Source of the DNA: Vesta saturnalis
Taxonomy: Eukaryota; Arthropoda; Insecta; Coleoptera; Lampyridae
Length of the DNA: 64,000 nucleotides
NCBI GenBank assembly: GCA_036346205.1
Contig: JARFJB010000987.1
Coordinates: 1,809,501 to 1,873,500 of the forward strand
Direction: 5' to 3'
Positions 1 through 9,970 of this stretch are shown in pieces (the stretch's first letter is position 1; each line of letters begins with the position of its first letter). Position numbers and translations under genes: made by a program. The notes under the pieces are model-generated. The model had not been told where the DNA came from, did no database searches, and worked only from the letters and a program-made list of their open reading frames with translations.

Positions 1-434
1 GTGTTATGCTTTTAAGCATTTCTAAAACGCCTTGGATAAAAACATTTAATTTCTGTTTACCATCCACGAATTGGTAATCGAGTACACTACACTATCTGTC
101 TATGGGGCAATTTTTCATACCAATTCAGTGTTTATAACACAAAGCCGGATTATACAAATAATAGTTGAGGTTTCAAATACAGAATCCTGTCGTTGTACTT
201 TCAAAGAGTTTATTAGCTTCACATTACTATCCCTCTATATATGTGAAATATGCCTGTACGTTTTAAGCGTAAATATCAGTACGCCCAAAGCCAAGATGTT
301 CATAGCTTCAACACCACGTATTAAGGTACGTTTTATGTCGCAAAGGACAACTCTACCTCAAGACGCCTAATGTGTGTTGGGCTCAAAATTTTCATCTGTG
401 TGTCTACCAGATGGCTTTACCCCTTTAACGTCTG
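1..434. other. No supported gene
   Basis: AT-rich sequence. The open frames here show no motif that I recognise and have no supporting splice or domain signal. It precedes the ladder-like end of the MULE fossil. Confidence 0.4.
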
Positions 435-1525
435 GAATAAAAAACCCGGGAAATAAAACAGAAAAAAAACCGGAAAAACACCGAAAAAAACCAAAATTAT
501 GCTAGAACTCAGATTGTTTACTGAAACTGAAATAAAAAAAACTCAGATGAGATATTCTATTAGCAAATTTTCACAAATAGTAATAAAAGAAATTTATCAA
601 ATCTCTTTGGCCGGCCTTATATTCTTGACAGATTATTTTGAGTCTACTTTGGAGCAGTACATATTTTGGTTATTTGTTCTTTCTCCGTCTTCTAATGTAA
701 TATGGTGGACGTTCCACGTTTCAGATAGAAAAATTTGCAACTGTACCGGAATATTGTTGTAACCCCCACCTACCCTTTTATGTGTTCTGGATGCATATGT
801 ATTATTGAAGTAAACTAGCAGATCTTCGGCTCCTTGGGGAATATTTTCTTGCAAATACGCCATTCATTTCTGAAAACTTTCTCTGGGCAGAAAATCCAGC
901 TCGTCGAGCATACCACAAAATTTCGAAAATACTTGGTCCTCCCTGTATCGACCCTCCAGGCCCAGTTTTTACAGTTTACTATGGGTCCCTTGCGCAAGAT
1001 GGTAAAAACATCCACCGATCTCCACATGCTCTCCAAAGACAGTATGTATTGCTTGGATAGCAGCTTTGTGGAAATCCATTTGGACATAAGTAAATTCGTT
1101 ATTGGCATTGTGTCGTAGGTAGAATGCGTCTTCCTTTGTAAGAAAGCATATGCGCACACTATAACAACATCGCCTGTTTCCGTCCGGACTACGTGTAGTT
1201 TTGTGAACAGGGATGGTGCGAATAGTTTCCATCAATGAACCAGGTTGAGGATTTTAAAAGGTGTCCAAGAAAGTCATTTCTTGCAAAAACTATAACCCGT
1301 TTTTCGGATTGTGGTCCAGTGTTTCAAAATTCGATTCCAAGTACGTCAATATCAACCTCATTAGCTCATTAAAATATTATCAATAAGTGCTCATCCATAG
1401 TAATTTTAAATGAATTTAAAGTATATTTCAGTTAACAATGCTCTCTATATGCTAATTATTAGAATGCATTACTACGGGGATTTTTGTTTCGGGGGTTTTT
1501 ATTCCGGGTTTTTTTTCCTAGATTC
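435..1525 (-). mobile_element. Mutator-like (MULE) element fossil with A-rich ladder ends
   Basis: A decayed MULE transposase lies between two A-rich blocks in inverted orientation. The left block (about 435-493) is a series of A-runs broken by CCCGGG, CCGG and CCG; the right block (about 1476-1520) read on the minus strand is a similar series, and both contain AACCCGG followed by AATAAAA. I infer imperfect, internally repetitive terminal inverted repeats. I could not find a convincing target-site duplication, so the outer limits are approximate. Confidence 0.5.
633..1300 (-). pseudogene. MULE transposase remnant
   Basis: Read on the minus strand from 1300 to 633 across several frames, the translation follows the MULE transposase domain. 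It starts with VIVFARNDFLGHL, then WFIDGNY (region of the first catalytic Asp), then MDFHKAAIQAIHTVFGEHVE (second catalytic Asp region) and GGCFYHLAQ. At about 633-860 comes the C-terminal block with LLVYFNNTYASRTHK, an ETWNVHH segment and a RTNN motif, which in the family precedes the EGWH segment. At least three frame changes are needed, so it cannot encode an intact enzyme. The order and spacing of motifs make the family call fairly secure; the subfamily is not determined. Confidence 0.72.
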
Positions 1526-1674
1526 ATCTACACCACCAGCAACAAATTTTGTAGTTTTTATTCATAAAAGATGACTGTTAACTATTATGTTGGTTCTAAT
1601 TTTACATATTTATGTTGTGTTGTCTATTTCCATTATATGTCAAATGTCTCTATGGCAATTAATTCATATTATTA

Positions 1675-2033
1675 TTTAGAATTCACATCAGTTCTACATA
1701 CATAAAGACAAAATTTACATCGATTGGGGCTTGTATCTCGATGGCGCAGATGGTTAGCGCGGTACTCTAGCAAAGTACAGGTCGTAGGTTCAAATCCTAC
1801 TCGAGGTAAACTTTTTATTTATGTATTTAATAAAATTAATAATAATTTTTAATAACATATTTACTTTTGAACTTATTCGTTCATAACAAAAACATAATAA
1901 TTTAAATGTAGTCAAGTTGCTTTGGTATGTGTGAATCCTTGCGGTATTGCAGGCTCACATTCCATTAATATAAGTAATTTGATTGTAATCTCATTATATT
2001 TAGAATTTACATCAGTTCTACATACATAAGATA
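1675..2033. repeat. Pair of direct repeats flanking the tRNA
   Basis: A stretch of about 35 bp with the core ACATCAGTTCTACATACATA occurs at 1675-1709 and again at 1999-2033, 324 bp apart, with the tRNA between. This could be a local duplication or the borders of an inserted segment. Confidence 0.6.
1735..1808 (+). tRNA. tRNA fold with anticodon AGC (nominally Ala)
   Basis: A full cloverleaf can be drawn. The acceptor stem is ATCTCGA/TCGAGGT (1735-1741 with 1801-1807), with one T-G wobble. The D stem is GCGC/GCGC, the anticodon stem GTACT/AGTAC and the T stem GTAGG/CCTAC. The seven-base loop CTAGCAA (1767-1773) puts AGC at the anticodon (1769-1771). A-box (TGGCGCAGATGG) and B-box (GGTTCAAATCC) match Pol III promoters and a TTTTT terminator lies at 1812-1816. 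Odd points: the first pair is A-U, and position 3:70 is C-G rather than the G-U that alanyl-tRNA synthetase normally needs. A tRNA-derived repeat head is therefore an alternative to a working gene. Confidence 0.75.
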
Positions 2034-2260
2034 AACACAGAAAGAAATTCGCATGTATTGCCGTGCGTTATTTTATTTTATTATTTTTACGTTTTTTATA
2101 ACTATATCAAAGTTTCCTTTCGCACATCAAGCACGCATGCAATGGTAACGCTCAGAACTATGTTCCGGGGAACGATCTGAATTGTACCTATTCCGAGTAT
2201 AATTGGGGTGACTACGGTTATCTTCGACATTCGTTTATACGGGCGATTTGGGGCACCGAG

Positions 2261-3103
2261 CAGTGTTCCCAGATGTGGCGATTTGTCGCCATTTGCCTAT
2301 CTTTCAACTCAGATTTCGACAATTTTTGTAATGTCGAGATTGGCGACTAATTTCGGCTAGTAACAAATGACGCGTGGTTATATTTGGCTACTCTCCAGTT
2401 AAAAACGTTTCCAACTTTGGAGTTTGGACAACTAACCTAAGTTGCTTTCATACAAATTTGTATTCATGTGATTGGTTCCTGTAAACAATTTTTTAGCGAT
2501 GAAGTCTTGCTATCGTGTGATTGTGACTTTGCAGATTGCATCACACGTGCGCCTACGAGCACGTTTATACTTAATAATTTAAGTAAATATTGTGGTTGTG
2601 CGGCAGTACTTTGTACTTTTCTTTTAGAATTTGCGCCATCCCAATACCGGTTGATTATTTTGTCAACATGGGAAAATACGGAAAAGATGCACGTAAATAC
2701 AAAACGTCGTAGGACGTCTGTTTTAGGATGGCTTTGTTCAGCTATTGATCCGAATTCATTAACAGAAGCTTATTGCAAAATCTGTTAATCTCATCTTCGT
2801 GCACATAAAGCCGATTTACTCAAACATACTGCTACAAAATGTCACCAAGACCGAATGAAAATGCTCCGACCTCTATCACTTGAACGTGGCACAATAGATT
2901 CTCATTTAAAAATTATTGAGATAACAAACATAGAGAAAGAAAAAGATTTACGTCTTTCAGTTTATATAGCAATGCATACAGCCATCAGAAGTGTAGATCA
3001 CCTGACCAATGTGTTAAGTGGAATTGGCGTTAGAAAAGTTAAAGTTGCACAGGACAAAGTGTACAAGTCTTTTAAAACATGTTATAGCGCCCTGCCTATT
3101 TAA
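2261..3103 (+). mobile_element. 5' part of a hAT transposon
   Basis: The left end at 2261 reads CAGTGTTCCCAGATGTGGCG, the form of hAT terminal repeats, and is followed downstream by an N-terminal zinc-finger transposase fragment. I found no matching right terminus in the next kilobases, so the element seems to be truncated on its 3' side. Confidence 0.55.
2668..3103 (+). pseudogene. hAT-type zinc-finger (BED-like) transposase fragment
   Basis: An ATG at 2668 begins MGKYGKDARKYK. A frame change near 2710 leads into GWLCSAIDPNSLTEAYCKIC. A TAA stop at 2786 interrupts the zinc finger, after which the same frame continues with SHLRAHKADLLKHTATKCHQ, completing a Cys2...His-Cys-His BED-like finger. 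The next block (RLSVYIAMHTAIRSVDHL) resembles the start of the hAT transposase body in SCAND3/ZNF862-like proteins. The frame ends at 3103. One frameshift and one nonsense codon make this a pseudogene; only about the first fifth of a transposase is present. Confidence 0.62.
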
Positions 3104-4129
3104 AGATTTAATCTGTGAATTAAAAATAGTAAAATTCTCTATTATAGTTGACTAATCTATGTGTAAAATAGTTTAGTACAGCAAGACAGAAAATATGCAC
3201 CAACTGTTTAGGTAAGTTACGTAATTGTAAAATATGATAATTATAAGTGTGTTATTTTTAGGTATAATCGAAGTAGAATCTGTTTCAGTCAATAAATGAT
3301 TACTTCGTTAAGGCTCCTTTATACAGCTCGACGAAATACGAATCGATCGCAGCGCGCTCTTGTGAAGATAAGTAAAAGTTGATCCGTTTTACCTGAGAGT
3401 ATTTAACTCCTCCAGGCAAGGTTATATTTATATAAGGGATTAAGTAAATTGTTGAAACTATTATGCACAAATTTCTTTATTTCTGGCAGTTTACTGAAAA
3501 TTGTAAATTTATTTTGCATCATATTTGAGGCATAAATGAAAATTACTATGTAATTTCTTTTCACATTCCGATATGGTATTTGACTGTACCTAATTACTGA
3601 TCGAACCCTATTAATGTTTAATCAATTTTCGTTTATTACCTATAAATGAGTGAAAGTAGGAAATTGTAATTTGAGGGATAAAATGGAATATGGCTAATTT
3701 ACATAAATATAATTGAAAGTTTCAGGTAGATTTTACATTGTTTAGTTATAACCATAACTTTCATATTTTCTTCGAATTTCCGCAGATTGTAAAGACTAAA
3801 TTTTAATTTATTTCACTATTTTTTACAACTAAAACTAAAATATTATAGCACATTTTGTGCGTCCAAAATTCACAATATAATTATTATAATAATTATTTAA
3901 AAATTAGGAATACACTAAACAATTTAAACCTATTAATTTAATTGATTTTAAAGTATTGTACTTTAAAGTGTGCTAAAAATCCCATTAAAATGTTATTCAT
4001 ATTAGATATAATTAGCAAAGAACCCCATTAATCGTATATATAAGATATATAAAACGTTCACTAATAATATGTAAGTAGCGTTTATTCGTTGCGTTTCATT
4101 GTGGTGAAAAGTATTATTTTGATTGTGAA
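3104..4129. other. No supported gene
   Basis: Very AT-rich, stop-dense sequence. I see no coding, repeat or RNA signal that I can support. Confidence 0.4.
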
Positions 4130-4203
4130 ATGGCAAAAGCTAAATTACGTTTATCCAAAACCAGAAGAAGTACAAAACTAAAAGCGCGGAATGCAGTAAT
4201 TCA
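4130..4203 (+). CDS. Possible short first coding exon (low confidence)
   Basis: An ATG at 4130 opens a basic peptide (begins MAKAKLRLSKTRRSTK, 24 codons) that runs directly into GTAAGTA at 4204, a strong splice-donor match. This is the form of a 5' coding exon, but I did not find the next exon and the peptide is not recognised. It could be chance. Confidence 0.2.
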
Positions 4204-4753
4204 GTAAGTAGCCTTAAGCCTTAAGGCGTCTCTATACATAGGTTAGGCAACACACCATACAATTGGAAAAAGTGCAATCTTTTGACCAGGATTACAGCTC
4301 TAAAATTGAACTTGAAAAAATTTTAAGCTCAGGAATATATTCCTTACCATGATCAAATTTTGCCGTAGTATATAAAAAAAATAATTTTGGGTAACAAAAA
4401 ATTAATTTTATCTTTGATCTATTTTAAGTGATATTTTCCAAACGACAGTCAATTTCCGAAAATAAAATTCTACAGTATTTAAGAACGATGTTTCGTTTAG
4501 CAATCTTTTCCAAGTGTTAAGTTGTAACTGTAATCCTGGTCAAAGTTTTTTTAATATCCATTTTATTTACAAAATTCTTACCAACGAAAGTTCCGTAAAC
4601 GCTCCAGGCCACAGAGGTCAGGTAGTGTAATTATACTTCTAAGGAGATTAGACAGACAATAGAAAAGTACCTGTTGTTAATGGTCGTGTTACAATGATGC
4701 AAATTGACAGATAAATATTGCGTAACTAGGGTTTTAAATTAGTTATTTATGTG

Positions 4754-4839
4754 TCTAGTGTGTAAACTTATGTTTTATGGCGTGAATTCGCCTTTATATA
4801 TTGGCGAATGAACGCCATAAAACTTATTTACACACGAGA
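4754..4839. repeat. Long near-perfect inverted repeat
   Basis: The left arm (4754-4792) and right arm (4803-4839) are reverse complements over nearly 40 bp. The inner parts are GTTTTATGGCG...TTCGCC and GGCGAA...CGCCATAAAAC, separated by a ten-base TA-rich loop. Two or three mismatches interrupt the arms. Overlapping open frames on both strands are by-products of the symmetry. Confidence 0.85.
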
Positions 4840-5149
4840 TACATACAACACAAATTTCCGAATGCTGTTTACGCATAAGGTACGTAATGTATTTTTTGCA
4901 CGAAATTTGTTCTTCAAAGTAATTATTTTTCATCATTTTATTACTTATCAAATATTGTATGACGTGACAATCATCTGTCATCCGCGTTTTTAAAAATTTC
5001 AAATTGAGAATTTGTATTATTTTCCCTACTTCTTGAAAAGAAAAATCGCGGTAAAATCCAATTTAATTATAAAAGAACATAATTATAATAATAATTTGTA
5101 TTCTAGGTGCTGTAAGTTTAAAAAAACAGTATAGCCAAGTTGTTTCATT

Positions 5150-6651
5150 TTAATCAATATAAACATCACGAATCTTCTGTTGACGATGTCGTCTTGAATC
5201 TATTAGTTCTGGCAGTAGCGAAAGCATATAAAACCTAGTCAATTTTTTTTCCATTTTCTGTGTCCAAAAAATTTCGTCTCTAAAATACATAAAATAAATA
5301 AATACCAAGGAAATGTATGTTAGGAAAGTTTACCTTTTTATTTCTTCTACATGTATTCCACCTTTAGTGTAGACCACAAAGTAACATATATTTCTTTTGG
5401 TTATGTGCAATAGACCCTGTACCTGGTAAAAATAATTGTGATTTCGTTTCAAGCTTATTATTACTACATTCACAGTATTCTAATCTACCGTTAAAATATG
5501 CCTCAATAGGATGTAAATTGTTGCTTTTTTCGGAACATTTTATTTCAGCAATCGCAGTTTTTCCTACTAAGCCGTCTGGAGAACAAGCAAGAAATGGTAA
5601 TTCTTCATCAACTATTAGTCCTGATTTTTTAACCACTACTGAGCATTGAGATTCAAATAATTGAATGGCTGTATCTTCATGTTGCAAACCAAACCATGTA
5701 GAACTATTTCCCTTAAACGTACTGTATAATAGTGCCGCAACGGTTTTTGCCGTAGATGTTGTTTTTCTTAATTTACAGAGTTTTCCAAAATTAGAAGCAG
5801 TAATGCGTTTCTTGCGTTCTGATTTCCATACATCACTCTGTGATTGAAGAATTGTTGCTTTGCTCAGTGCACATCTATCTATACTGTCTAAATTTTTTAA
5901 GAATTCTTGTGCCGTTTTTTCATAAACCTCCACACTCATGTCCGGTATGGTTTCTGCTTCGGGTCCGTAATCCTCATCAGTGGTAGCAAAAACAATGTTT
6001 CTATTTTTTTTGTCTAAACAAAAATGACTGATAAATAAACAATTTTAACATGCCAATTTTGTATACTTACGTTTCGTAACATGATTTTTTTTTCGTTGAT
6101 AGTACAGTGTTGTGTGGTCACCTGGTTTAATCCCGTAAATAGCTTGGTGAGTTGCTGCAATAAAATTTCCTTTACAATTATATGAAATTGCTGCAGCTTT
6201 ACAACGTGTTTCATACGAATTTTTTAAAGAAAAATTAATTCTTTTTCCACCTACAAATTTGGCAACTATTGAATTAAATGTTTCAGCCGAGTTGGTATCC
6301 AGATCATGTAGTAAACTCGAAACGTTATTGATTAAACGTTTGTTTACTGTCATTATAGCACCAAAAAGAGAGGATGATGTTAATTGAGGTACTAAATTTT
6401 CCTATAAGAAGATACGTAAGTAATCCATTATACAAATGTGATAAAAATTTTACCTATCCCTCTTTGGTTCCTTTGCAATAGTACTGCTCACAACCCGAAT
6501 GGTCACCAAATATATGTTTTGGCCCATTAGTAATGTCTTGCTTTAATAAGCTACATTTTGTATGCCATGGATGATTTACCTGGGTTTCATGGCTCAGTTT
6601 GGAAAACTTGATCGGCATAGGTACTGATGGTGCCAATAATCTTCGTGGCAA
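5150..6651 (-). pseudogene. Spliced transposase-domain plus YqaJ nuclease gene, lightly broken
   Basis: Four exons can be traced on the minus strand: 6651-6454, 6401-6071, 6013-5334 and 5279-5150, with GT-AG introns of 52, 57 and 54 bp (the second donor is a perfect GTAAGT). Exons 1-2 carry a segment typical of arthropod Mutator-like-transposase-domain proteins (NHPWHTKCSLL, GPKHIFGDHS, then AETFNSIVAKF and GGKRINFSLKNSY). Exon 3 carries a YqaJ/lambda-exonuclease domain: RITASNFGKLC, GLQHEDTAIQLFE, LPFLACSPDGLVG and AEIKC, which supply the expected Glu, Asp and Glu-x-Lys catalytic positions. The last exon ends in FYMLSLLPELID and a TAA. Damage: exon 1 ends in an in-frame TAG, and a one-base shift near 5450 moves the end of exon 3 out of frame. 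The 5' end is missing beyond about 6655. It is probably part of a DNA transposon; a decayed host gene is less likely. Confidence 0.75.
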
Positions 6652-6776
6652 ACATCACTCGCTCTTTACTTTATTAAAAAAAAACAAAATCCAAATCTTC
6701 AATTAGTTAGGTGCATTTGTCACTCATTATATAATGTCTCATCAGCAGCAGTCGATGAAATGCCCGCAGCTGTTGA

Positions 6777-6780
<4 letters not shown>

Positions 6781-6844
<64 letters not shown>

Positions 6845-6972
6845 TTAGCTGAATATACTTTTACTAAAGTCGTATGATATATCTGCCCTCTCTCTCTCTC
6901 TCTCTCCCTTTCCCCCACTCTCTCTCTTTTAGCTGAATATACTTTTACACTAAGGTCATATAATATATCTGT
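6781..6972. repeat. Duplicated (CT)n microsatellite with flank
   Basis: A (CT)n run at 6781-6845 is followed by a 40-bp flank (TTTAGCTGAATATACTTTTA...). A second, interrupted (CT)n run at 6888-6928 is followed by the same flank at 6929-6972. This is a short tandem duplication that includes the microsatellite. Confidence 0.9.
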
Positions 6973-6999
6973 CAGTAAGGTTAAGTAAAACAATATTTT

Positions 7000-8000
7000 A
7001 CAATGTTATTCAAATTTATTAAACATTGCATTTCATGATTTTGAAGACCAAACATTTTTTTTTTGTTTTTTACAAAATTGGACTGTTTTTTAAATAAAAC
7101 AAAATATACCAATTTTTTAAATAAAACAAAGTATACCATCTTAAATTACAGATTTCAAGCTTCAAAAATGTACCTGTAGAGTTTCAATATCACATTTTAA
7201 ACTAGAGTTATTCATTTCTGAAACATGACAAAAAAGTAAAATTTACAATTTTTTTACATTTTTTGGATTTGATCTACAAAAAATGGGTAACCCTCTTTCA
7301 TAACTCACGAGCCGCCACTCCGTAATTTATTACCTTTACAATGGTGTTTGGGATGCATCACTAAAGTCAATCCAGGTAAGAGTGAAAACAAGTAACAATA
7401 TTATAAAACGTACAGTGATGAAAATCTAATCAAGACAACGCCAATCACCTTGTATAATAAATCTATTTTGCACATACTATATTAGTAATATTAATTACTT
7501 CATTTAATTATTAGTTATTTTTCTAATGCATTTTGTGAAAGAAACCCTTTCAAAGGGGCGGAACATGTTAAGTTATTTTAAGGGATTTTAAAATGTGAAA
7601 TTGAAATATGCAAATTTATCCAAATTTAGTTATACGTATTGTTGTTCATATTCTACAGCTGATTCCATATACTTTGTAAAAACGTGTTTTAGGTAAACTG
7701 CAGGATCCATTGTCGAGGGCTCAGGTAAAGGAATGTATTAAAATAAGCTCTCTTCTCAACCAACCATTCTAGCGTAAAACATCAACTTTGTTAATAATTA
7801 TCACATACAAAATGGAACTTAAATGTTATAATCTTTGTGACAAATCTTATCAAAACAGACTATTAAATGATTAGAAAGAAACAAAAATATTTTTCCACAA
7901 TGCGGGCACCCTTACATTTTTGTTATATGAATGATCATGGTTGTTAATAAAAATTATCAAATTATCCTTAAAACTAAAAACTGAACAAGAATAAAATACA
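7000..8000. other. No supported gene
   Basis: AT-rich sequence without a recognised motif. It precedes an inverted pair at 8020-8068 (ATTCACATTGGAA with TTCCAATGTGAAT). Confidence 0.4.
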
Positions 8001-8019
8001 AGTCAGTCAAAATTAATAT

Positions 8020-8068
8020 TCACATTGGAATATATTTTTACACTTTTGTTTCTGTTCCAATGTGAATA
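8020..8068. repeat. Hairpin, 13-bp perfect arms
   Basis: ATTCACATTGGAA and its reverse complement TTCCAATGTGAAT are separated by about 20 bases, just outside the 3' end of RTE fragment A. Confidence 0.75.
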
Positions 8069-8089
8069 GTAATTTGGACGGACACGTAT

Positions 8090-9012
8090 TTTATTACTTA
8101 TTTACTTACTTACTTAACCTTTACGCCATTCCCTTACGGGGTAGGCAAAACAATCCCTGCCTCTTATTTATTTTTCATTCACAATCTTTCTCCATGCTTT
8201 CCTATCTCCGCAAACCTCCCTAGCTTCCGCAAGATTCATACATAGTCTCTGACATGCCCTTTTGTTTTTAAAACTCCTTATCTTTCTTTCCTTTATCATA
8301 GATTCTATTACATTCAGCTAAGTTTTACGCGACCTACCAGGGCCGGAATTTCCCTTAACTTCCCCACATATATTTATTTCATTAATCTTGCGTTGTTCAT
8401 TCTCTCAATGTGACCAAACCAACGTAATGTACAACTTTTATATCTATCCATCATCGTCTTTTCCTCACCACACTCCGTCATTATGCATTCATTTTTTATC
8501 TTGTCCCTTCTCGTTTTACCACATGCTCTTCTCAGGAATCTCATACCCACGGCATTTATTTTTCTTTCGTGCTTTTTTTGACATACCCATGTTCACTTCC
8601 ATACAGTACTGACGGGACGAATACGCCATTATAGAATGCTCGTTTCGCAGCTAGGCTCATGCTTTCATTTCTCATTATCGTTCACATACTTTCAATCACT
8701 TTCCTTCCAGCATTGACCCTTCTTCCAATCTCGCTCTCAATTGTACCATCTGCAGTAAACATTCTACCGAGATATACCATTTCGTCCACTTGCTCCACAG
8801 TTTCATCTTGCAGAGTAAATACTCTACTCTCCTTTCCACCTTTCCGATTGAACACTACAATCTTAGTTTTGTTCACGTTTACCTTTAGGTCCATGCTCTC
8901 ACAGACTGTATCAAACTTCCTCAGAGCGGTTTGCAGCTCATCCGTACTGTCACTTAATAAGACTGTGTCATCTGCATACACCAGAAGTCGTACATTTACG
9001 TCACTAATCATT
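8090..9012 (-). mobile_element. RTE-like non-LTR retrotransposon, fragment A
   Basis: The sequence is homologous to the 3' parts of the larger RTE copies at 18.2-21.8 and 44.7-47.8 kb. On the minus strand it runs from inside the RT domain through the 3' UTR and ends in a short (TTAAG/TAAG)n-like tail at 8090-8118, as RTE elements do. It is 5'-truncated at about 9012, where similarity to the other copies stops. Confidence 0.8.
8682..9011 (-). pseudogene. RT fragment (palm to thumb) of RTE fragment A
   Basis: A 109-residue open frame contains the reverse transcriptase catalytic box LLVYADDTVLLSD near its start, then the conserved DLKVNVNKTKIVVFN block and VDEMVYLGRMF. Only this C-terminal part of the polymerase is left, so no activity is expected. 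The long open frame on the opposite strand is a shadow. Confidence 0.8.
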
Positions 9013-9099
9013 CTTATTCTTGTTCAGTTTTAATAATAATTGTTCTTGCAGTTTGCACTTGTAAATCGGAATTTTGACTGACAATTTGGACGTAATTGG

Positions 9100-9249
9100 T
9101 GTTGTAATAATGATTGTAATATTATTTATATGTTTATTTTATTGAACGGTTACATTAAAGTACATGAATGAATTGCTGTGTTTTTACCGATGGTGGCGGT
9201 GGTGCCGTTGTTGCCGTTTTTGTGATGTGTCGCAGTTACCTATGTGACA
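9100..9249 (-). repeat. 3' LTR of the mini Gypsy element
   Basis: 150 bp, TG...CA bounded, differing from the other LTR by only two visible substitutions (in the GGTGGCGG and GTCGCA segments). The near-identity suggests a fairly recent insertion. Confidence 0.85.
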
Positions 9250-9313
9250 TCTCCTTTTTTTTTTTTAATTTTATTAATAAAATTAAAAAAAAAAGGAGAT
9301 GTTACATAGGTAA
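9236..9313. repeat. Palindrome centred next to the polypurine tract
   Basis: The end of the LTR, the 12-T polypurine-tract complement and AATTTTATT are followed at once by their own inverted copy (AATAAAATT, 10 A, GGAGATGTTACATAGGTAAG). The arms are about 36-42 bp, with no loop at 9277/9278. The same PPT-LTR boundary is therefore present in both orientations. Confidence 0.85.
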
Positions 9314-9480
9314 GTGTTTAGTCAATTTGTTGTAATATCTTTTTTGTTTTGTTTGATTATTTTTTATGACATTTTCATAATTTTTGGTTTATATTCTGGT
9401 ATTAATAATTTTTTGTTTTTGGATTAAATATACCACACACTATTCGGTCTTTGATTAAACCATCTTTTAATTCTTGAAAT

Positions 9481-9798
9481 TCACAGTATTAAGTATTGGT
9501 CAAATGTTTCATTTTTTTGTTGGGTTCTCGTGTTGAACTTGTGTCGTTCCACACTAACATTTGTTTTTGGTAGAAAGTAACTATCTAATTTTGTAATAAT
9601 TTTACTCGGATCCTTTTTTTCTGTCTCCGTTACACCTAGTGTTTCGATTATGTCCAATGTTTCTTCACCTATACAGTGTAGTAATACAGCTGCTTGTACA
9701 TCCGTTCCTTTTTGTGTACATCCAGTTGCAATTGAATATAAATTGAAAGCATTTTTAAACTTTTTCCAGTTAATTCCTTGGTCTCCTTGCAGTGACAT
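9481..9798 (-). pseudogene. Gypsy-type gag fragment
   Basis: A 105-residue frame starting at 9798 reads NWKKFKNAFNLYSIATG, VQAAVLLHCIGEE, then SVERHKFNTRTQQKNETFDQY. This is the conserved central part of invertebrate Ty3/Gypsy Gag (capsid region). It stops just after this block; no zinc knuckle or pol follows before the 3' LTR. It lies about 170 bp downstream of the primer-binding site, the normal place for gag. Confidence 0.75.
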
Positions 9799-9958
9799 TG
9801 GCTTAGGTTACTTTAAGTTTTCCATTTTCCATGAAAATATCCTTGTTTCTTCAGTATCCTAAAAGTAATGCACGTGGTCCTAACCTCAAAATTGAAAATC
9901 TTCTAATATTTCGTAAATTTTTTCCTTTCTTTCACTTTCTTCAATTATTTAATATTTT

Positions 9959-9970
9959 CCGACTGCGCCA
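9959..9970 (-). other. Primer-binding site of the mini Gypsy element
   Basis: TGGCGCAGTCGG on the minus strand directly abuts the 5' LTR. The TGG start fits pairing to the CCA end of a tRNA; the tRNA species is not determined. Confidence 0.7.

Noticed and set aside
5364..5939. YqaJ domain as evidence of viral or phage DNA
   Set aside because: It is interrupted by spliceosomal-type introns and joined to a transposase-type segment, which fits a eukaryotic mobile element.
6742..6993. RE-rich open frame on the minus strand
   Set aside because: Product of the (CT)n microsatellite.
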